Positions 1-11,899 of a stretch of 64,000 nucleotides of DNA are shown in pieces; within the stretch, counting starts at the first letter, position 1, and every line of letters starts with the position of its first letter. Below the pieces are notes generated by a model that did not search any database, was not told where the DNA came from, and saw only the letters and a list, made by a program, of their open reading frames with translations. The translations under genes were made by a program, and so were the position numbers. The DNA comes from Purpureocillium takamizusanense (lineage: Eukaryota > Ascomycota > Sordariomycetes > Hypocreales > Ophiocordycipitaceae). The stretch covers positions 248,001 to 312,000 of the forward strand of contig NC_063073.1 of the NCBI RefSeq assembly GCF_022605165.1, given 5' to 3'.

Positions 1-471
1 ACCAGCTCGCACGAGGGCAACTTTCGCATCAAGACGAGCCACCTCGGTGATCTCTTCTCCGTGTTTCCCGAGGAGCGCCGCGTGCTGGGCGACGACACGC
101 GCCTGCAGCCTGGCCGCGGTAAGCCCCTGCCAGATATCTTCCTCCTCGCGCTTAAGACCATCAATGATACGCTGCCTGCCGGCGAACGGCCCATCGCGCC
201 CGAGGAGTGCCTCGTCTTCGAGGACTCGGTACCGGGCGTCGAGGCGGGCCGCCGCGCGGGCATGCGCGTCATATGGTGCCCGCATCCGATGCTCAAGAAA
301 GAGGTCGCGGGTCGCGAGGAGGAGGTACTGGCCGGGCGCACGGGCGAGGCCGGAGACGTGGACCTGCATCAGGTAGGCGAGCCGGGCGACGGGTGGGCCG
401 AGTACTTGGAGACGCTCGAGGCGTTCCCGTACGACAAGTATGGCATCGTGGTGGCTCCGGCGGGTCAATAA
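1..471 (+). CDS. HAD-superfamily phosphatase, 3' part only
   Basis: The window opens inside this gene, so the N-terminus and catalytic Asp motif lie outside. The open frame from base 1 gives about 156 residues ending at TAA 469-471. What remains fits the C-terminal half of an HDHD1/GS1-like HAD hydrolase. A conserved Lys lies in a GKPLPDIF segment (motif III region), followed by the acidic motif IV stretch CLVFEDSVPGVEAG and then AGMRVIWCPHP, the strand and turn expected after motif IV. Family members dephosphorylate small phosphometabolites (sugar phosphates, pseudouridine-5'-phosphate) in the cytosol; the substrate here cannot be predicted. No intron is evident in the visible part. I am confident of the family and not of the subfamily. 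Confidence 0.85.
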   Translation, partial: TSSHEGNFRIKTSHLGDLFSVFPEERRVLGDDTRLQPGRGKPLPDIFLLALKTINDTLPAGERPIAPEECLVFEDSVPGVEAGRRAGMRVIWCPHPMLKKEVAGREEEVLAGRTGEAGDVDLHQVGEPGDGWAEYLETLEAFPYDKYGIVVAPAGQ

Positions 472-2118
472 AGCCGGGGTGGTGTTGCATGCCGAGAGGT
501 CTTACACATGACCAGCCGACTCTGCATGCATTGCTACCTTGTGGCAGACGTAGACGTACAAAGTACTTCATAGGCGACAGATACCACTACCAGTAGTATG
601 ACGTTGCCGCCCGACCCCAACGTCCTTTTGGGCAAGGTGAGATGGACAGGGGCGGCGCATGGAAGAGCACATATAGACCGCATTCGCAATAACGGCCGAC
701 CGTAATAGTACCACTGCCAGCAGACTCACAAGCCATGGACTCATAAGCCACATTGAAGACCCCGCGCAGACCAGCAGGGTGGGAAGCTTCAACGGGCAAG
801 CGGCAGGAGTGTCCTGGGTCACGATGAATACTCAGCATAGGAGATTACAAGCAAGTACTTCGTACAATTGCGAAAAGCCCTCTGGCTTGGGAATCGAATT
901 GCGTGCTACTCATCGACAATTGTGCTCAACCGGTGGAGCCACGGGACGAGACATGGCACTCTACCAACGCCTTGCTGCTCCTGTGCGGCATTCGTGGCCA
1001 GCGAGCGCCAGATGCAAGTCGCCGACGAGCCACTGCATTGGCGTTGATGGTCTGGGTAGCACAACTGTTGATCTCGCGCGCATACATGTATGTATGGCTC
1101 CGTCGGTACCGTCCGTGGCGATTCAGCCCCCGGCATTCAGCTGCATGCAGTCCAGCCACTGCATCTGCAAGCGAGATGCCCAACCCAGAAACGAAGGGTC
1201 ATCACGATCGGCTTCACGTTTCTCGTCTATCTGACGCGACACAGCATGCTTTACTAGCCTTTTCCAAAGTCGACGTCGCTCTTCCTTTGCGGAGACGACG
1301 CAGGACAACAACAACAACAACATCACTTACCGTTAGAATAAAAAGAGGACTGACACCGAGCCTTCGCTCGAATTTCTGTAGGTAAGCAAACTGCGTGCTG
1401 CCTCGGTGGATTTGGCACGATGTGACCTCGGTCCGCCGACCCACGACCGTTCTGACGTGATGTATTCCCTCACGCCCGTTCCAAACTTACCTAACTGCCG
1501 GTACGGCTGCATAACTAGTCTCTACGTTGTGCTTTCTTTTCGTCGATTTAGGGCCGGCGATCCCTGTCGGGCGCGACCGCCGGACGGGGGGCGGACGGGC
1601 GGACGGACGGGATCGTTGAAGCATCGCTCGCCTCGGCAGCGGGCCGGGCGAGCTGGTTTGGTTTTTTCCTGCCCGTCCTGAGGCGTGGTGTCTGTCCATG
1701 CCGCCTCATGTAGCGTCTGACGCGGCCCCATGACGTCTTCGAGCATGGACGGGGGATGGGCACGGATCCTTCAACGAATATGTGCGGCACGGACAGGGCT
1801 CCGGCGCGGCGGGTCGTGCGTCGCTCATACTACGTACAAGAATCGAGATATGTAGCATGAGGTTAGCAAAAAGAATTGGTAGGGAGGCAGAGGGCGGAAA
1901 TTGATGTGTTCACCTCCCTCTTGGCCCGCTAGCCGCGAACATCTCTAGTCTGGCGGCCCGATGAAACATGCCGCGATGAGCATAAGTACTATAAAAGACG
2001 AGCTCGAGCCCGCGCCACGTCGGGCAGAGAAGAGAGGGGAGAAAGAAGGAACGAAAGAAAAGAAAGGGTGTAATCGTCTCCCGTTAGGAGCAGCCCGTGC
2101 CGCCGCCATCGTCCAGCA
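472..2118. other. Intergenic region with no supportable gene
   Basis: About 1.6 kb between the HAD gene and the flavoprotein gene. Reading frames here are short, rich in Arg/Pro/Ser and without family features. The last 150 bases carry the TATA-like site of the downstream gene. Confidence 0.6.
1990..1997 (+). promoter_or_regulatory. TATA box of the flavoprotein gene
   Basis: TATAAAAG lies about 120 bases before the ATG at 2119, followed by a purine-rich leader. The spacing suits a fungal TATA promoter with a short 5' UTR. Confidence 0.55.
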
Positions 2119-3652
2119 ATGTTGTTCGGAAACGCACTTGCGCTCGCCCTGTCGAGCTTGTCGCTGCTCGCGACGGCAGCGCCCGTGTCGGACGAGACCC
2201 GCGTCGACTACGATGCCGTCATCGTCGGAGGCGGCCCTGCCGGCCTGGCTGCGTTGAGCGGACTGGCTCGGGTCCGCCGCCGCGCCCTCCTCATCGACTC
2301 CGGAGAGTACCGCAACGGGCCGACCCGCCACATGCACGACGTGCTAGGCTATGATGGTGAGCCGTTGTCCCTCCCCTTTCCCAAGCTTCCAAGCTAGTGT
2401 CAACGACAACAACAACAGCAATGGATCCTTTGGTGAGCCCCGAGAGAGGCCATGTTTCTTTGCTAACCGATGACTGGGAGCGGCGGCAAAGGAGTAACGC
2501 CCGCGTACTACCGCTGGGCCGCGCGCGGACAGCTCGCGCACTACTCGACCGTCTCCATGACCAACGGCACCGTGACCAAGGTCGAGCCGCAGGCCAACAA
2601 CACCTTCTTCAAGGTCTCGGGCCGGTACCTGGGGCGGGACGACTCGGTCGTGACGGCGCGAAAGGTGGTCCTCGCCACGGGCCTGCGCGACCTCCTGCCG
2701 GCGACGCCGGGCATCCGCGAGAACTGGGGCAAGGGCATCTACTGGTGCCCGTGGTGCGACGGCCACGAGCACGCCGACCAGGGCCTGGGCTTGCTCGCAC
2801 CGCTCGACTCGGTCCCCGGGCTGGTGCGGGAAATCCTGACGCTGAACCGCGACATCGTGGCCTTTGTCAACGGCACCGACACGCCCGCCGCGCGCGCCGC
2901 CACCGAGGACAAGAACCCGCGGTGGCAGGAGTACCTCGCGCTGCACGGCGTGCGTGTCGAGAACCGCACCATCGAGTCGCTCGAGCGGCTCGCCAACGGG
3001 ACGACGGGCGACGAGGACCCCTCGCTGCCGACGGCGCCGGAGCACGACCTGTTCGAGGTGCGCTTCGTCGGCGGTAACGGTAACGATAACGGGGAGCCGG
3101 TCCGCCGCAACGCCTTCCTGTCGAGCTTCAAGGAGGAGCAGGCGTCGACCCTGGGCCCCGACATCGGCGTCTGGCTGTACGGCGGGCGGCTCGCCGCAGA
3201 TGCGTCCAAGGGGCTGGCGACCAACATCCCCGGCGTGTACGCCATCGGCGACGCCAACTCGGACAATGTGACCAACGTGCCGCACGCCCTCTTCAGCGGT
3301 AAGCGCACGGCTGTCTACCTGCACGGTGAGTTTCGGCTTCACTTTTCCTATCCCCGGGGTCTCACAGGCTCCCGCATGCCCCCCCCCCCCTCTTTCCCTT
3401 TGTAGGGACGGGGGCGAGCTGTATGTACATACGAGAAGATGAAAAGGGGGCTAACGAGGGGCGACGTCGATCGCCGTTGTTTTCGCAGTCCAGCTGGAGC
3501 GGGAGACTGCTGCCAAGGAGCTCGCGGCGCTGCCCGAGGGCAATTCGACGGCGGTTCACAAGCGAAGCGTCGACGAGCACGCGCGGTCGCTGTGGGACGT
3601 CGTGAACGGGCGCCGGGACGACATGCTCTACGCCGGCGAGTTTGACCAGTGA
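2119..3652 (+). CDS. Secreted thioredoxin-reductase-like FAD oxidoreductase (CxxC type)
   Basis: Three exons: 2119-2356, 2492-3325 and 3489-3652, giving 411 residues. Introns are GTGAGC...AAAG and GTGAGT...GCAG, and both junctions keep frame. Residues 1 to about 22 form a signal peptide (hydrophobic, ending near TAAPVS). The FAD-binding motif VIVGGGPAG follows, then the redox pair CPWC (Cys165, Cys168) before DGHEHAD, and a C-terminal FAD motif GVYAIGDANSDN. This is the layout of the fungal thioredoxin-reductase-like group that includes GliT-type dithiol oxidases and many uncharacterised members. The signal peptide and several N-x-S/T sites suggest ER or extracellular location, unlike cytosolic thioredoxin reductase. 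It has no biosynthetic neighbours, so a role in gliotoxin-like metabolism is not supported. The substrate is unknown. Confidence 0.88.
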
Positions 3653-3740
3653 GTGAGTGAGTGACTGAGTCTACGAGACTGATGAAGCGTGAGGGGAGCG
3701 GGTGAGTGAGTGAGTGGGTGAGCGAGCGAGTGAGTGAGTT
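3650..3740. repeat. GAGT-type microsatellite just after the flavoprotein stop
   Basis: Two blocks of imperfect GAGT repeats separated by about 35 bases. The first overlaps the stop codon TGA at 3650-3652. Confidence 0.8.
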
Positions 3741-4362
3741 GAATACCCACTGGATGCTCTGGGCCCTGGCCTTGTGTGCAGGCTGGTACAGGGTGCTACA
3801 ACACAACCTTGTATATGCGGCGGGGGAGGCTTCGAAACTGTTCATATCTTGGCGTAATAATTTATAATTGCACGCGCATCTTTCGTTGAAAAAAGTCGTC
3901 GTCGCCGGCCCTGGAGTGAGAGAATAGCTTATGTGGGTCCCTGCCGTGGAGTCTTCTCCCATCAACTCCGCCAGCGACGCGGCAGTTTGCCAGTCGGTAC
4001 TAGTATAGGTACTTGGGGCGCGCGCCTATCGCTGCATTTCGTCAATGAAATTAATAACTTACTGCCTACCTACCTTACCTACCTCATAGTACGGAGAAGC
4101 TGAGCCCAAAGTGACAAGAGCCCCGAGGTACACACTATACTGTACACAAGGCGGCAGTTGACATCCCTCGGCCGAGAATCTGTATCAGCCAGTGCGTGAA
4201 TGCGTAGGGCCATCGACCGCGCTTCTCCTTCGTGTAACTAGATAGTCATGATGGATGGTGTCTCGGCTGACGTCGGTCGCTGCCGGTACCGTCTCCTGAT
4301 TGTGGTGAGACCCAGTCCCGGGCAGGGAAAGGAACCCCCGTCGCTGGTCGCTGGTCGTCGTG

Positions 4363-4402
4363 GTCATGTCATGTCATGTCATGTCAGGTCAGGTCAGGTC
4401 AC
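4363..4402. repeat. Pentanucleotide tandem repeat (CATGT, then CAGGT)
   Basis: Four to five CATGT-type units pass into three CAGGT units, so the array has changed by one transition partway along. Confidence 0.85.
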
Positions 4403-5450
4403 TCTGGCAGCCCGGCGGTGCCTCGCCTCGCCCTGCAGGGAGGAGCGTCTCGGATCCACCATTGACGGAAGACTCCGTGTTCGGTTTCATGTGCCGAGGG
4501 CGAGGAGCGGATGCCGCGCCGTGCGTGGGGACGGACCGCGCGCGCGGGAGGGAGAGGAGAGAAGAATCGTTTTGTTTGCTCGCTGCCCGACCAGTCAACA
4601 ACCCACACCGGCGGCTGGAGGAGAGTGACTGACCATTTTGGGCATGTCTGTGTCTTTGACTCCCTCACATCCCACGCTGAGCGTCGTCGTCGTTAGAGGC
4701 TGGATAGTTATCGATCCAACGGGGCTGCCGTCTAGGCAACTGCTAAGTTACCGTACAGTATCGACTGGAGAATTCCGGCACCTGGCTTGGCGTCTGCCGA
4801 AAGCTTGGATCGCCGTTCTGCCAAGGCGGCGGCGGGCGGGTCTTGTCAGTCTCGTGATGCCATCTGCAGCCAGGTCAGGGTAATATTAACCCCCCCCATA
4901 TATGCGCCGGGATGTCTGGGGATACGTACGTCGCCATCTTCTCGCTTGATGCTACTACTACTACTGAAGTTGTATGAATAATAAATAATACTGCTGGGGC
5001 ACCCTTTCTTGTCCGCGGGTCGACGCAAGAATATGCGTTCTAGCGGCAGGATTGGACCCCCCGTTCTAGGTATAAGGGTAGTTAGTATTACCTTGAGGTA
5101 TCATGGGATCGTATAGTGCGCGCAATACTCGAGTCGAGGGTTTTTTCTTCTTCTCCAGGTGGGCGCGATTCGCGCGCGCAGCGGATGACATCAACAGCCC
5201 CTCAGCTTCAAGGAGTATCTGTCTCATGGCTTGCTGGGCGACCAAACATCTATCGCAGCCGGCCAAGGTGTCTCAGATGGACGACTCGCGTTGAACTGGT
5301 GGGCGTTGACCGGTGACGACGATCTTTTGTTGTTGGGAGCCCGCAACCTACATACTAGGTACATATCTGCTCGGACGCTGCAAGTGTAGGGGTACATTGG
5401 TATTGCTCAGGCAGGGGCGCAAAGACATCATCCACGGAAGACGGCTGCAT

Positions 5451-5483
5451 GTGTGCGTGTGCGTGTCTGTGTGTGTGTGTGTG
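5451..5483. repeat. GT-rich microsatellite
   Basis: Imperfect alternating GT, interrupted by GC and CT steps. Confidence 0.8.
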
Positions 5484-5828
5484 ACTTGCGACGTCTATGA
5501 GATTGCCAGACAACAGTATCTCTCGCAGCTGCCCAATGGGCGCGAGAAAGGCGAAGCACATGTCTGTCCGTCGGCGGACGTGACGCCGCAAGGCCACGGT
5601 CCGTTATAGCGACAATACGTCGTCGACCGGGCCGAACGCAGGACGCAGCGCCCCTCCAGTCTTGCGCGAGGGGGGAAGGTCCAGAGACTCGCAAAAAAAC
5701 GAGGCCGACCATGCAGGACGTGTTGTTGGCATTCGGCCACGCCCATCCCCCGGCTCACCTTCTGGCTGTGCGCACATGCTGCTGCCACGTCCGACGGCGT
5801 GACCGGAGTTGCTCTGGGCTTTGTGCTC

Positions 5829-5860
5829 GTGTGTGTATGTATGTATGTATGTATGTGTGT
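5829..5860. repeat. TGTA tetranucleotide microsatellite
   Basis: About five TGTA units flanked by GT dinucleotides. Confidence 0.85.
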
Positions 5861-6776
5861 ATACGCTGCACATTGCCTGAATCCCGGGGTCGCGAGCGTG
5901 GGCTCCGGACACCGCAGGCAGCTTGTTGCTCTGCTGGCCGACTTGTCTGGGTGGGATGGTGTTTGACGAAGCGTAGGTGCGGACAGGGGTCTCCGCTCCG
6001 GCGGACCCCCGATGGGACGGAGGGCGAAAGCCAGAGACAGGACCCCTGTGACCGGCCCGCTGTCTCGCACCGGAGCAGGAGCCCGTGGTGGCGCTCCTCC
6101 CGAAACAAACCGACGCAGTGGAAGCCATCCATCCCTACCTTAGTACTTTGTATGCTGCTGCATGGCCAGCCAGTCTGCCAATTCCCCTGCTGGCCCAGCG
6201 TAGCGCCGCCGTCTGTCTGCTCTACGTCTAGTAGCAAGTTACTACTTACTGGAGTTGTTGAGGCGCTGATACTTACTCCGATGCCTGGATGAATGATTAA
6301 CCGCCCATGACCCCCTTCATCGGCGGTTCCGTCGGTACAAAGACCCCTTTCCGCGAGTCTAGTGCGCAGCAAAGCGACGAAACAATGTCCCCGTAGGCGA
6401 GATGCAGCGAAGCAGTGGTTACTGTGCTGCAACCCCGACATCAGGCGGGCGGCGGCTTTGGGACCCCGACGGGGTGTGTGTGCTCGTACGAAGTAACTTA
6501 CTGTACGTACCTTAAGGTAGCACCGTACATGCAATGATGTAGGTACCACCGTCAGTTCCTCACATGGCACGCGCCTGTCAAGAGACTTGGCACCGACAGG
6601 CCTCGGTGCCTCTTGGGATGGAGGTGGACAAAGAAGCTGCACCACCATGAAAGAAGGTGACGTGACGGCCTGCGTGACGGACGTCAAAGGAGGACCCTCC
6701 GGGCTGCCGACTGCGCGGCGCGGATGCATGTGCGCACAGTTTCTGGCGAGCAATGCTAGATGCTCGATACTGCTAC

Positions 6777-9250
6777 GTACTGTACTTTATTTACTGTACA
6801 GTACTAATCTATATTGTACCTACGTACTGGTAGAAGGCCATTGCCGAATGCCCCCCTCCGCGGAGGAGGAGGAGCTGGAGCTGGAGTGCAACGCTGTGCG
6901 CCCCGGGCGGGGGGGACACAACCAGGGCAGCGAGGCGCCGCAGCGCAGCCACCCATCCATCATCAGTCGTTCATCCATATTGTGACATGGCACACACGAG
7001 CTTTCATTCGGCGGCCGGGGGGAAACCGGGTCGCAACGCCGAGGATAGACAAAAGATGTGGGGGAGGAAGTCACAGAGAGAGACAAAGCCAGGAACGACA
7101 TGGCATGGCATGGCATGGCCGGCCGGCGGGAGACGAGCCCCGGAAGCCAATCCCCACGCATTCAATTGGCGCCGGACATTGGTTGATCCACCGCGAAGCC
7201 AAGCCCGCCCTTTTTCGTGGTGGCCGCCGCACCGCTTTCCCCATCGCCGAGGTCCGAAGCGGGCGGCCCACGCACGCTGTTCGGAGATGGATATCGCTCC
7301 GACCGTCCTGGCGCAAACGGGCCACCTGTAGGCACTGCACTGCACTGCACGGCACTATCGGTATTGTGCGGTACTGCACCTATGTACCTACAGTTAAGTT
7401 AAATTAGTATAGTACTGTACGGCCTCTACTAAGGTATCATCGGTGTAGTGCAGTACAGTGCGTGCAGTACAGTGCGGCAAAGTACTGCACGCGCGTGCGG
7501 CGTGCGTTGACACTCACTCAGTCGACAGGTCTGAGGCGGCGCACGGAGCAGGCAGCCTGGGCAGGGAGAGCGCCGGCGACACACGCAGCAGCACCTCAAA
7601 ACAAAAAAAAAGATAAGAAAAATTTGCTCCTCCTCCTCCTTGAGGGGGCGCGGGCCACCACTGGACCCCCCCAGGGACGGCACGCAGCAAGCCCCCAAGC
7701 ACGATACTGTATACTGTTTGCGCGAGGGGCGAAAGCCTTTGTCTCAAAAAGGGCCGGGAGTGGCCGCCGCACCCGGCACTCGTGCAGCCGAGATTGCAGC
7801 GGACGAGACATTCATCGCGCTCGACGCGCAATCTGGAAGGAGGACCACGACGACCGACCGCGCCGTGCCTGCCGTAAGGTGCCGTACCGTACAGTACCTA
7901 GTACAGTACAGCACGGCACAGTGACAGAAGCAGAAGCCGCAGCCGCAGCCGCAGCAGCATTGACGTTCTTTCCTCCGTCCGTCTTCCATTGCCCTCGCGT
8001 CCGCTCATGCTCGAGTCGGTGGAGCGGTCCCGTCGGTGGAGGAGGGTTGCGGTTCGGGGGCCCGTCGCGCGGCGTTCCCGCCCTCCATCAGCCGCCCCCT
8101 CCCCCGTCTCATGGTTCCATCTCCCGTCTTGCCCGTCTCTCGTGCCATCTCATCTCATCTTGCGCCGGTCCCATCCGTCGGACGTCTGGCTGCCGTCCCC
8201 GCTCGTGTGCTCACAAGCTCCCCCTCCGAGGGTACTGAAGCCCGAAACGGGAACCCCTTGGCTGATGATGCCTTAATGCACCACCACGCGGCGCATGGCC
8301 CAGCCAGCCCGCCAGCCAGCTCCTCGACGTCGACCACCCGGTCCGCCCTGGTTTTGGAACTGGCGGTCGCGGCGGCAATACAGTACCACTGGCACCCGGG
8401 CAACTCGCTGGGGCTGAGCTGCGCGGCGCTGCGCAAGCTTCGGTGTCGGGACATGGCGCTGGCGCCCACGGGCCCCCGTTTCTCTCGAGCGTGACGCGGT
8501 CGGTCGGTCGGCGCTCCGGAGGGAGGGGGAGGGGTGGAGGCGCCTGGCCAGGGCAACACGCACCTGAGGTGAGTTGAGTTCCCGGCCCAGAGGGCGGCGG
8601 GACCACTTGAGTCGTGTGTGTGCGCGCGCGTGTGCGCATGTGTGAGGGCGCCGGTGCGGGTGCGGGTGCCCTTCGGGTGCATGCGCGTGTGCACTGTATT
8701 CACACACCAGCAGGACAAGAAGAAGGAGGGGGGAAACCGGTGCCTTGCAGAGACTACCTACTAAAGATGTCAACAGAAAACATCGGATTCTGGACATGCG
8801 GTTATCCAGCAAACCTAGGTCGGTACGAACCCGCACTGCTAATATGACAAGCCCAGGCAGCGGGTTTACGAGGGCTCTCGCCGCCCAGTGACCCTGCCCG
8901 TCCCGCTGTGCCGAGAAGGAAGCTGGCGTGGGAACGCTCTCCAGCGCCCTCCGACCTGCGGTGGCCCCGGCCGTCGGGGGGCATCAATGGGCGGGCAGCT
9001 CGTCGGCCCCACCTCGCCTCCAATTCCACTTTTCGCGCGGCGACGGTGGCGCATAGAGGGCAGGGCATCTGCGGGCATCCATTCTGCCTGCCCGGCGCCG
9101 AGAAAGAAACGAAATAGACGGCTCGCGAGCGGCCCCCAAGAGTACCCTCCTCACACGGGGCGCCGGACCTTTTTGGCCTCGGGCACCAGGCGGCCAGGCT
9201 AAGCCCCAAATAGCGACGACTGGCATCGACACTGTACATTGTACTGTACG
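6777..9250. repeat. Dispersed GTAC[A/T]GTAC near-palindromes
   Basis: The 9-mer GTACAGTAC or its complement GTACTGTAC, plus shortened forms, recurs at 6777-6785, 6796-6804, 7412-7420, 7451-7475, 7884-7909 and 9241-9249. It is often next to TACCTA or ACGTAC. Each copy is close to self-complementary. I cannot tell whether this is a protein-binding array or a compositional habit of these spacers. Confidence 0.5.
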
Positions 9251-9774
9251 AAACCGAATGGAAGGTAAGGTACGTAAATGACGAAAGACCTGAGGCACTG
9301 ACAGTATCGTCATGACTGGCTGGCGAACGCTCCAGCAGGGGTGGTGGTGGTGGTGGTGACGGACCTGATTGACCTGATGATCTGATGTCACAGCCCCCTC
9401 TCCCTCCGCGGAGCGTGTGTGCGCGCGTGTCCTAGGTTGTAGTACATGTGTGTCTGGTTCCCGGCTGGCGGGATTCTGTCTCTTGGGCTGAGCGCTGGCT
9501 GGCTGGCTGGCTGGTCTTGTTGTCTTGCCTGGCCGCCTGCCGCCGGCGCGTACCGTGACTGCTCGGCCACGATGCAACGGGCAAGAAAAGTCGATCCACC
9601 GGCGGCCGGGGGTGCCGCTCAGGCGCAGCCGAGCGCTTGGGTGGGAGACATGCAGCCGTGCCTCGTTCGCCTGCTGTGCTGTACTTCGTACATATCACAC
9701 ATCCTCTGGCTAATTATAACCCATCGAGCAGGACAGTTGGGACGACTTTGACGCAAGTTTGCTTACGGTCCCGG

Positions 9775-9822
9775 GTCCGTCCGTCCGTCCGCCCGTCCGT
9801 CCGCTGCGCTGCGCTGCGCTGG
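9775..9822. repeat. GTCC repeat followed by GCGCT repeat
   Basis: Six or more GTCC/GCCC units run directly into three CTGCG-type units. Confidence 0.8.
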
Positions 9823-9934
9823 GAGAGGAGGGACCATGGCCGGCGGCGCATCCGGGGGAGCAGGGAGGAGGAGGGGAGGGGGGCCAGAGATCCAACGCGC
9901 CTCCCGGCCATCCCCCCCTCGTCGGTGACGTTCC

Positions 9935-9961
9935 TGTACCCCCGTACCCCCGTACCCCCGT
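9935..9961. repeat. Heptanucleotide tandem repeat GTACCCC
   Basis: Three full copies and a partial copy in direct tandem. Confidence 0.8.
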
Positions 9962-10687
9962 GTTCTTCGCCACCTCTCCGGCGCAAGCTGGGGGCACCGC
10001 CTCACGCTCCGGGTGAGGCAGCAGGCCATGAAACGCCTCGGGAAACTCTCAGCAACTGCTTCGAGGTGACGCGACGCTCAACCAGGCTCACAGTGCGCGG
10101 GCGGACAGGGGGGAAAAGAAGGGAGGAGCCGCGGCGACGGGTACCTACGAGCGCGCGCGGGCGCGGGCGTGGGCGGCGGTATGCACAGCAGGAAGTCGGG
10201 CCCCATATCTGGGCGAGCCGCGAGGTGGACGCCGGACGGGGGGGCGCGGGCGGGCGAGGGGCCCCTCCCCGAAAAAAATGGGCAAGGAAAACAGGCCAAT
10301 GCCCCGTGGGCGGTGGCCCCTGATTCGACGCGGGCGCCTCGGGGCGCCGTGGCTCCCGTTCGCGTTCACTGGCAGCCAGCAGCCCGCAGCCTCGACAATG
10401 TGTGTGACAATAAAAGAGGACGAGGAAACCGGGACGCTGGCCCGCTTCCTTCTTTGCCTTGCGCCTTTGACGCGCGCGCGTCTGTCTCCTCCCTCTCTGC
10501 CGCCGCCGCCAGCCTCGGGGCAAGTCGGTGGGGGTGGGAGGTGTCGCCTCGTCCGTGAACATGCGCCGAGAGACCTGTAGGTGGCAACCTGGGCAAGGCA
10601 CCCGTGGTGTAGAGGAAGACTTGCGGGAGTGTGACGTGCTTGCTGCCTTGTGACGTTTAGTAGTTGGAGCGCGCGGCCGCCGCCGTT

Positions 10688-10712
10688 GACGACGACGACG
10701 ACGACGACGACA
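10688..10712. repeat. GAC trinucleotide repeat
   Basis: Eight uninterrupted GAC units in non-coding DNA, followed by A-rich sequence. Confidence 0.85.
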
Positions 10713-11285
10713 AAGGACCAAAAAAAACTGCCGGCGCCCGCTCGGAAGTACGCACGTAGGTTTGGGTATGTGGACCTCCCTGCTGCGGACGCGCGGGCAC
10801 AGGTACCAACCTACATACCTGCTGCCGTGGACCTGCCTCCTGCTCCTGCTCCTCCTCCTCCGCGAGGGGCCGACCGCCCAGCCCGTAAGTTACTAAGTAG
10901 GTGCGCGACGACGACGACGGCAGCCCGACATGGCAGGGCGGACGGGCAGGTTCCCTCCCACCTCCCGACGACGCGGCACAGTGTGTCTGGGGTACCTCCC
11001 GGTACGGTACGGCAGAGCTGGTCAGGTCGGGGTCGGGTACCTGGGGTGGAGCACAGGCCCGGCACCTCAGGCCGATCCGCCCGTGCCAAGGGTGGTGCGG
11101 GCGGCCCTGCTGTTGCTGAGGAGGGCCGTCGCCTCTTCTTGCGGCTGCTGCTGCTGCCGCCGCCGCTGCTGCACGTTCCGCGCGGGCAGTGGACGGGGCT
11201 CGCCTCCTTAGGCCGCCCGCCCGCCTGCCTGCCTGCCTCTGCCTCCCCCCCCCCACCAATGCCCTGCCAGTCGTCCACCTCAGGT

Positions 11286-11310
11286 CCAGCAGCAGCAGCA
11301 GCAGCAGCAG
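11286..11310. repeat. CAG trinucleotide repeat
   Basis: Eight CAG/AGC units in the C-rich leader about 600 bases before the transcription-factor ATG. Confidence 0.85.
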
Positions 11311-11720
11311 CGCCGCCGCCGCCGCCGTCGCCGCCGTCGCCCGCCCGCCCCGTCTGTCACCCCCCGCCCATCCCAGCCCAGCCCAGCCAGCCCTCATCAT
11401 CGCCTCTGCCTTCCCTCTCGCTCTCCCTCTCATCCATCCCCCCCCGTCTCCTCCTTCCGACAACCACCACGCCTGCAGGTTCTCCTCTGAACCGTCTCTA
11501 CGGACTCGGAAACCGTGTCATCGCCTCTGCGTCTGCGTCGCGTTCGCACGTCGAATACTTCGTCCTCATTTTTTCCCGCTGATAGTGGGCGTGTCGCCGC
11601 GCCGTCCGCTTGCGCCTGTCGCGTCATTTTCATCAAGCCAGCCCAGCCCAGGCCGCCCGCCCATTTTTCTCGCCCCCGGGCCCGACCGAGGACGGGGCGT
11701 GTCGCGACCTCCGGAGCGTC

Positions 11721-11750
11721 TGCCTCCTCCTCCTCCTCCTCCTCCTCCTT
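11721..11750. repeat. CCT trinucleotide repeat in the presumed leader
   Basis: Nine CCT units in a long pyrimidine-rich stretch upstream of the ATG at 11900. Pyrimidine tracts of this kind are common just upstream of start sites in filamentous fungi. Confidence 0.7.
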
Positions 11751-11899
11751 CCCCCCCAACCCGCACCGCCCACGCAACTCCAGCATCATCACGCATCGCC
11801 GTGCGACGTCTTTCGCACACGCGCGCCCATCGCCGGCATCGACCCTCTCCCATTGTCTTTTTTTCCTTTCTTCTTTTGACCCCTTTGCGCGTTCCTGCC

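Larger units (their letters stand above)
3653..11899. other. 8.2 kb intergenic region, no supportable gene
   Basis: Very long for this kind of genome. Frames of up to 332 codons occur on both strands (for example 5755-6753 minus) but are low-complexity Arg/Pro/Ser/Ala translations without domains or plausible splice joins. The DNA contains many simple repeats, GTAC-type palindromes at 6.8-9.3 kb, and from about 10.7 kb a C/T-rich tract leading to the transcription factor. It may serve as regulatory DNA or a long 5' leader, or encode a non-coding transcript. Sequence alone does not decide. Confidence 0.6.

Noticed and set aside
2344..3342. 332-codon frame antisense to the flavoprotein
   Set aside because: A shadow of GC-rich codons in the real gene, which has FAD motifs, CxxC and consistent introns.
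5755..6753. 332-codon minus-strand frame in the long spacer
   Set aside because: Its translation is biased to Arg/Ser/Pro/His with a TATG microsatellite translated as HTYIHTYIH. No domain, no splice support, and other frames are equally open.
7462..8238. 258-codon plus-strand frame
   Set aside because: Low-complexity Arg/Ser/Ala/Pro translation covering poly-A and GCC repeats; overlapping frames on both strands are similar.
10657..11582. Long frames on both strands at 10.65-11.6 kb
   Set aside because: They translate CCT, CAG and GAC repeats and poly-C; best seen as the pyrimidine-rich leader of the transcription factor.
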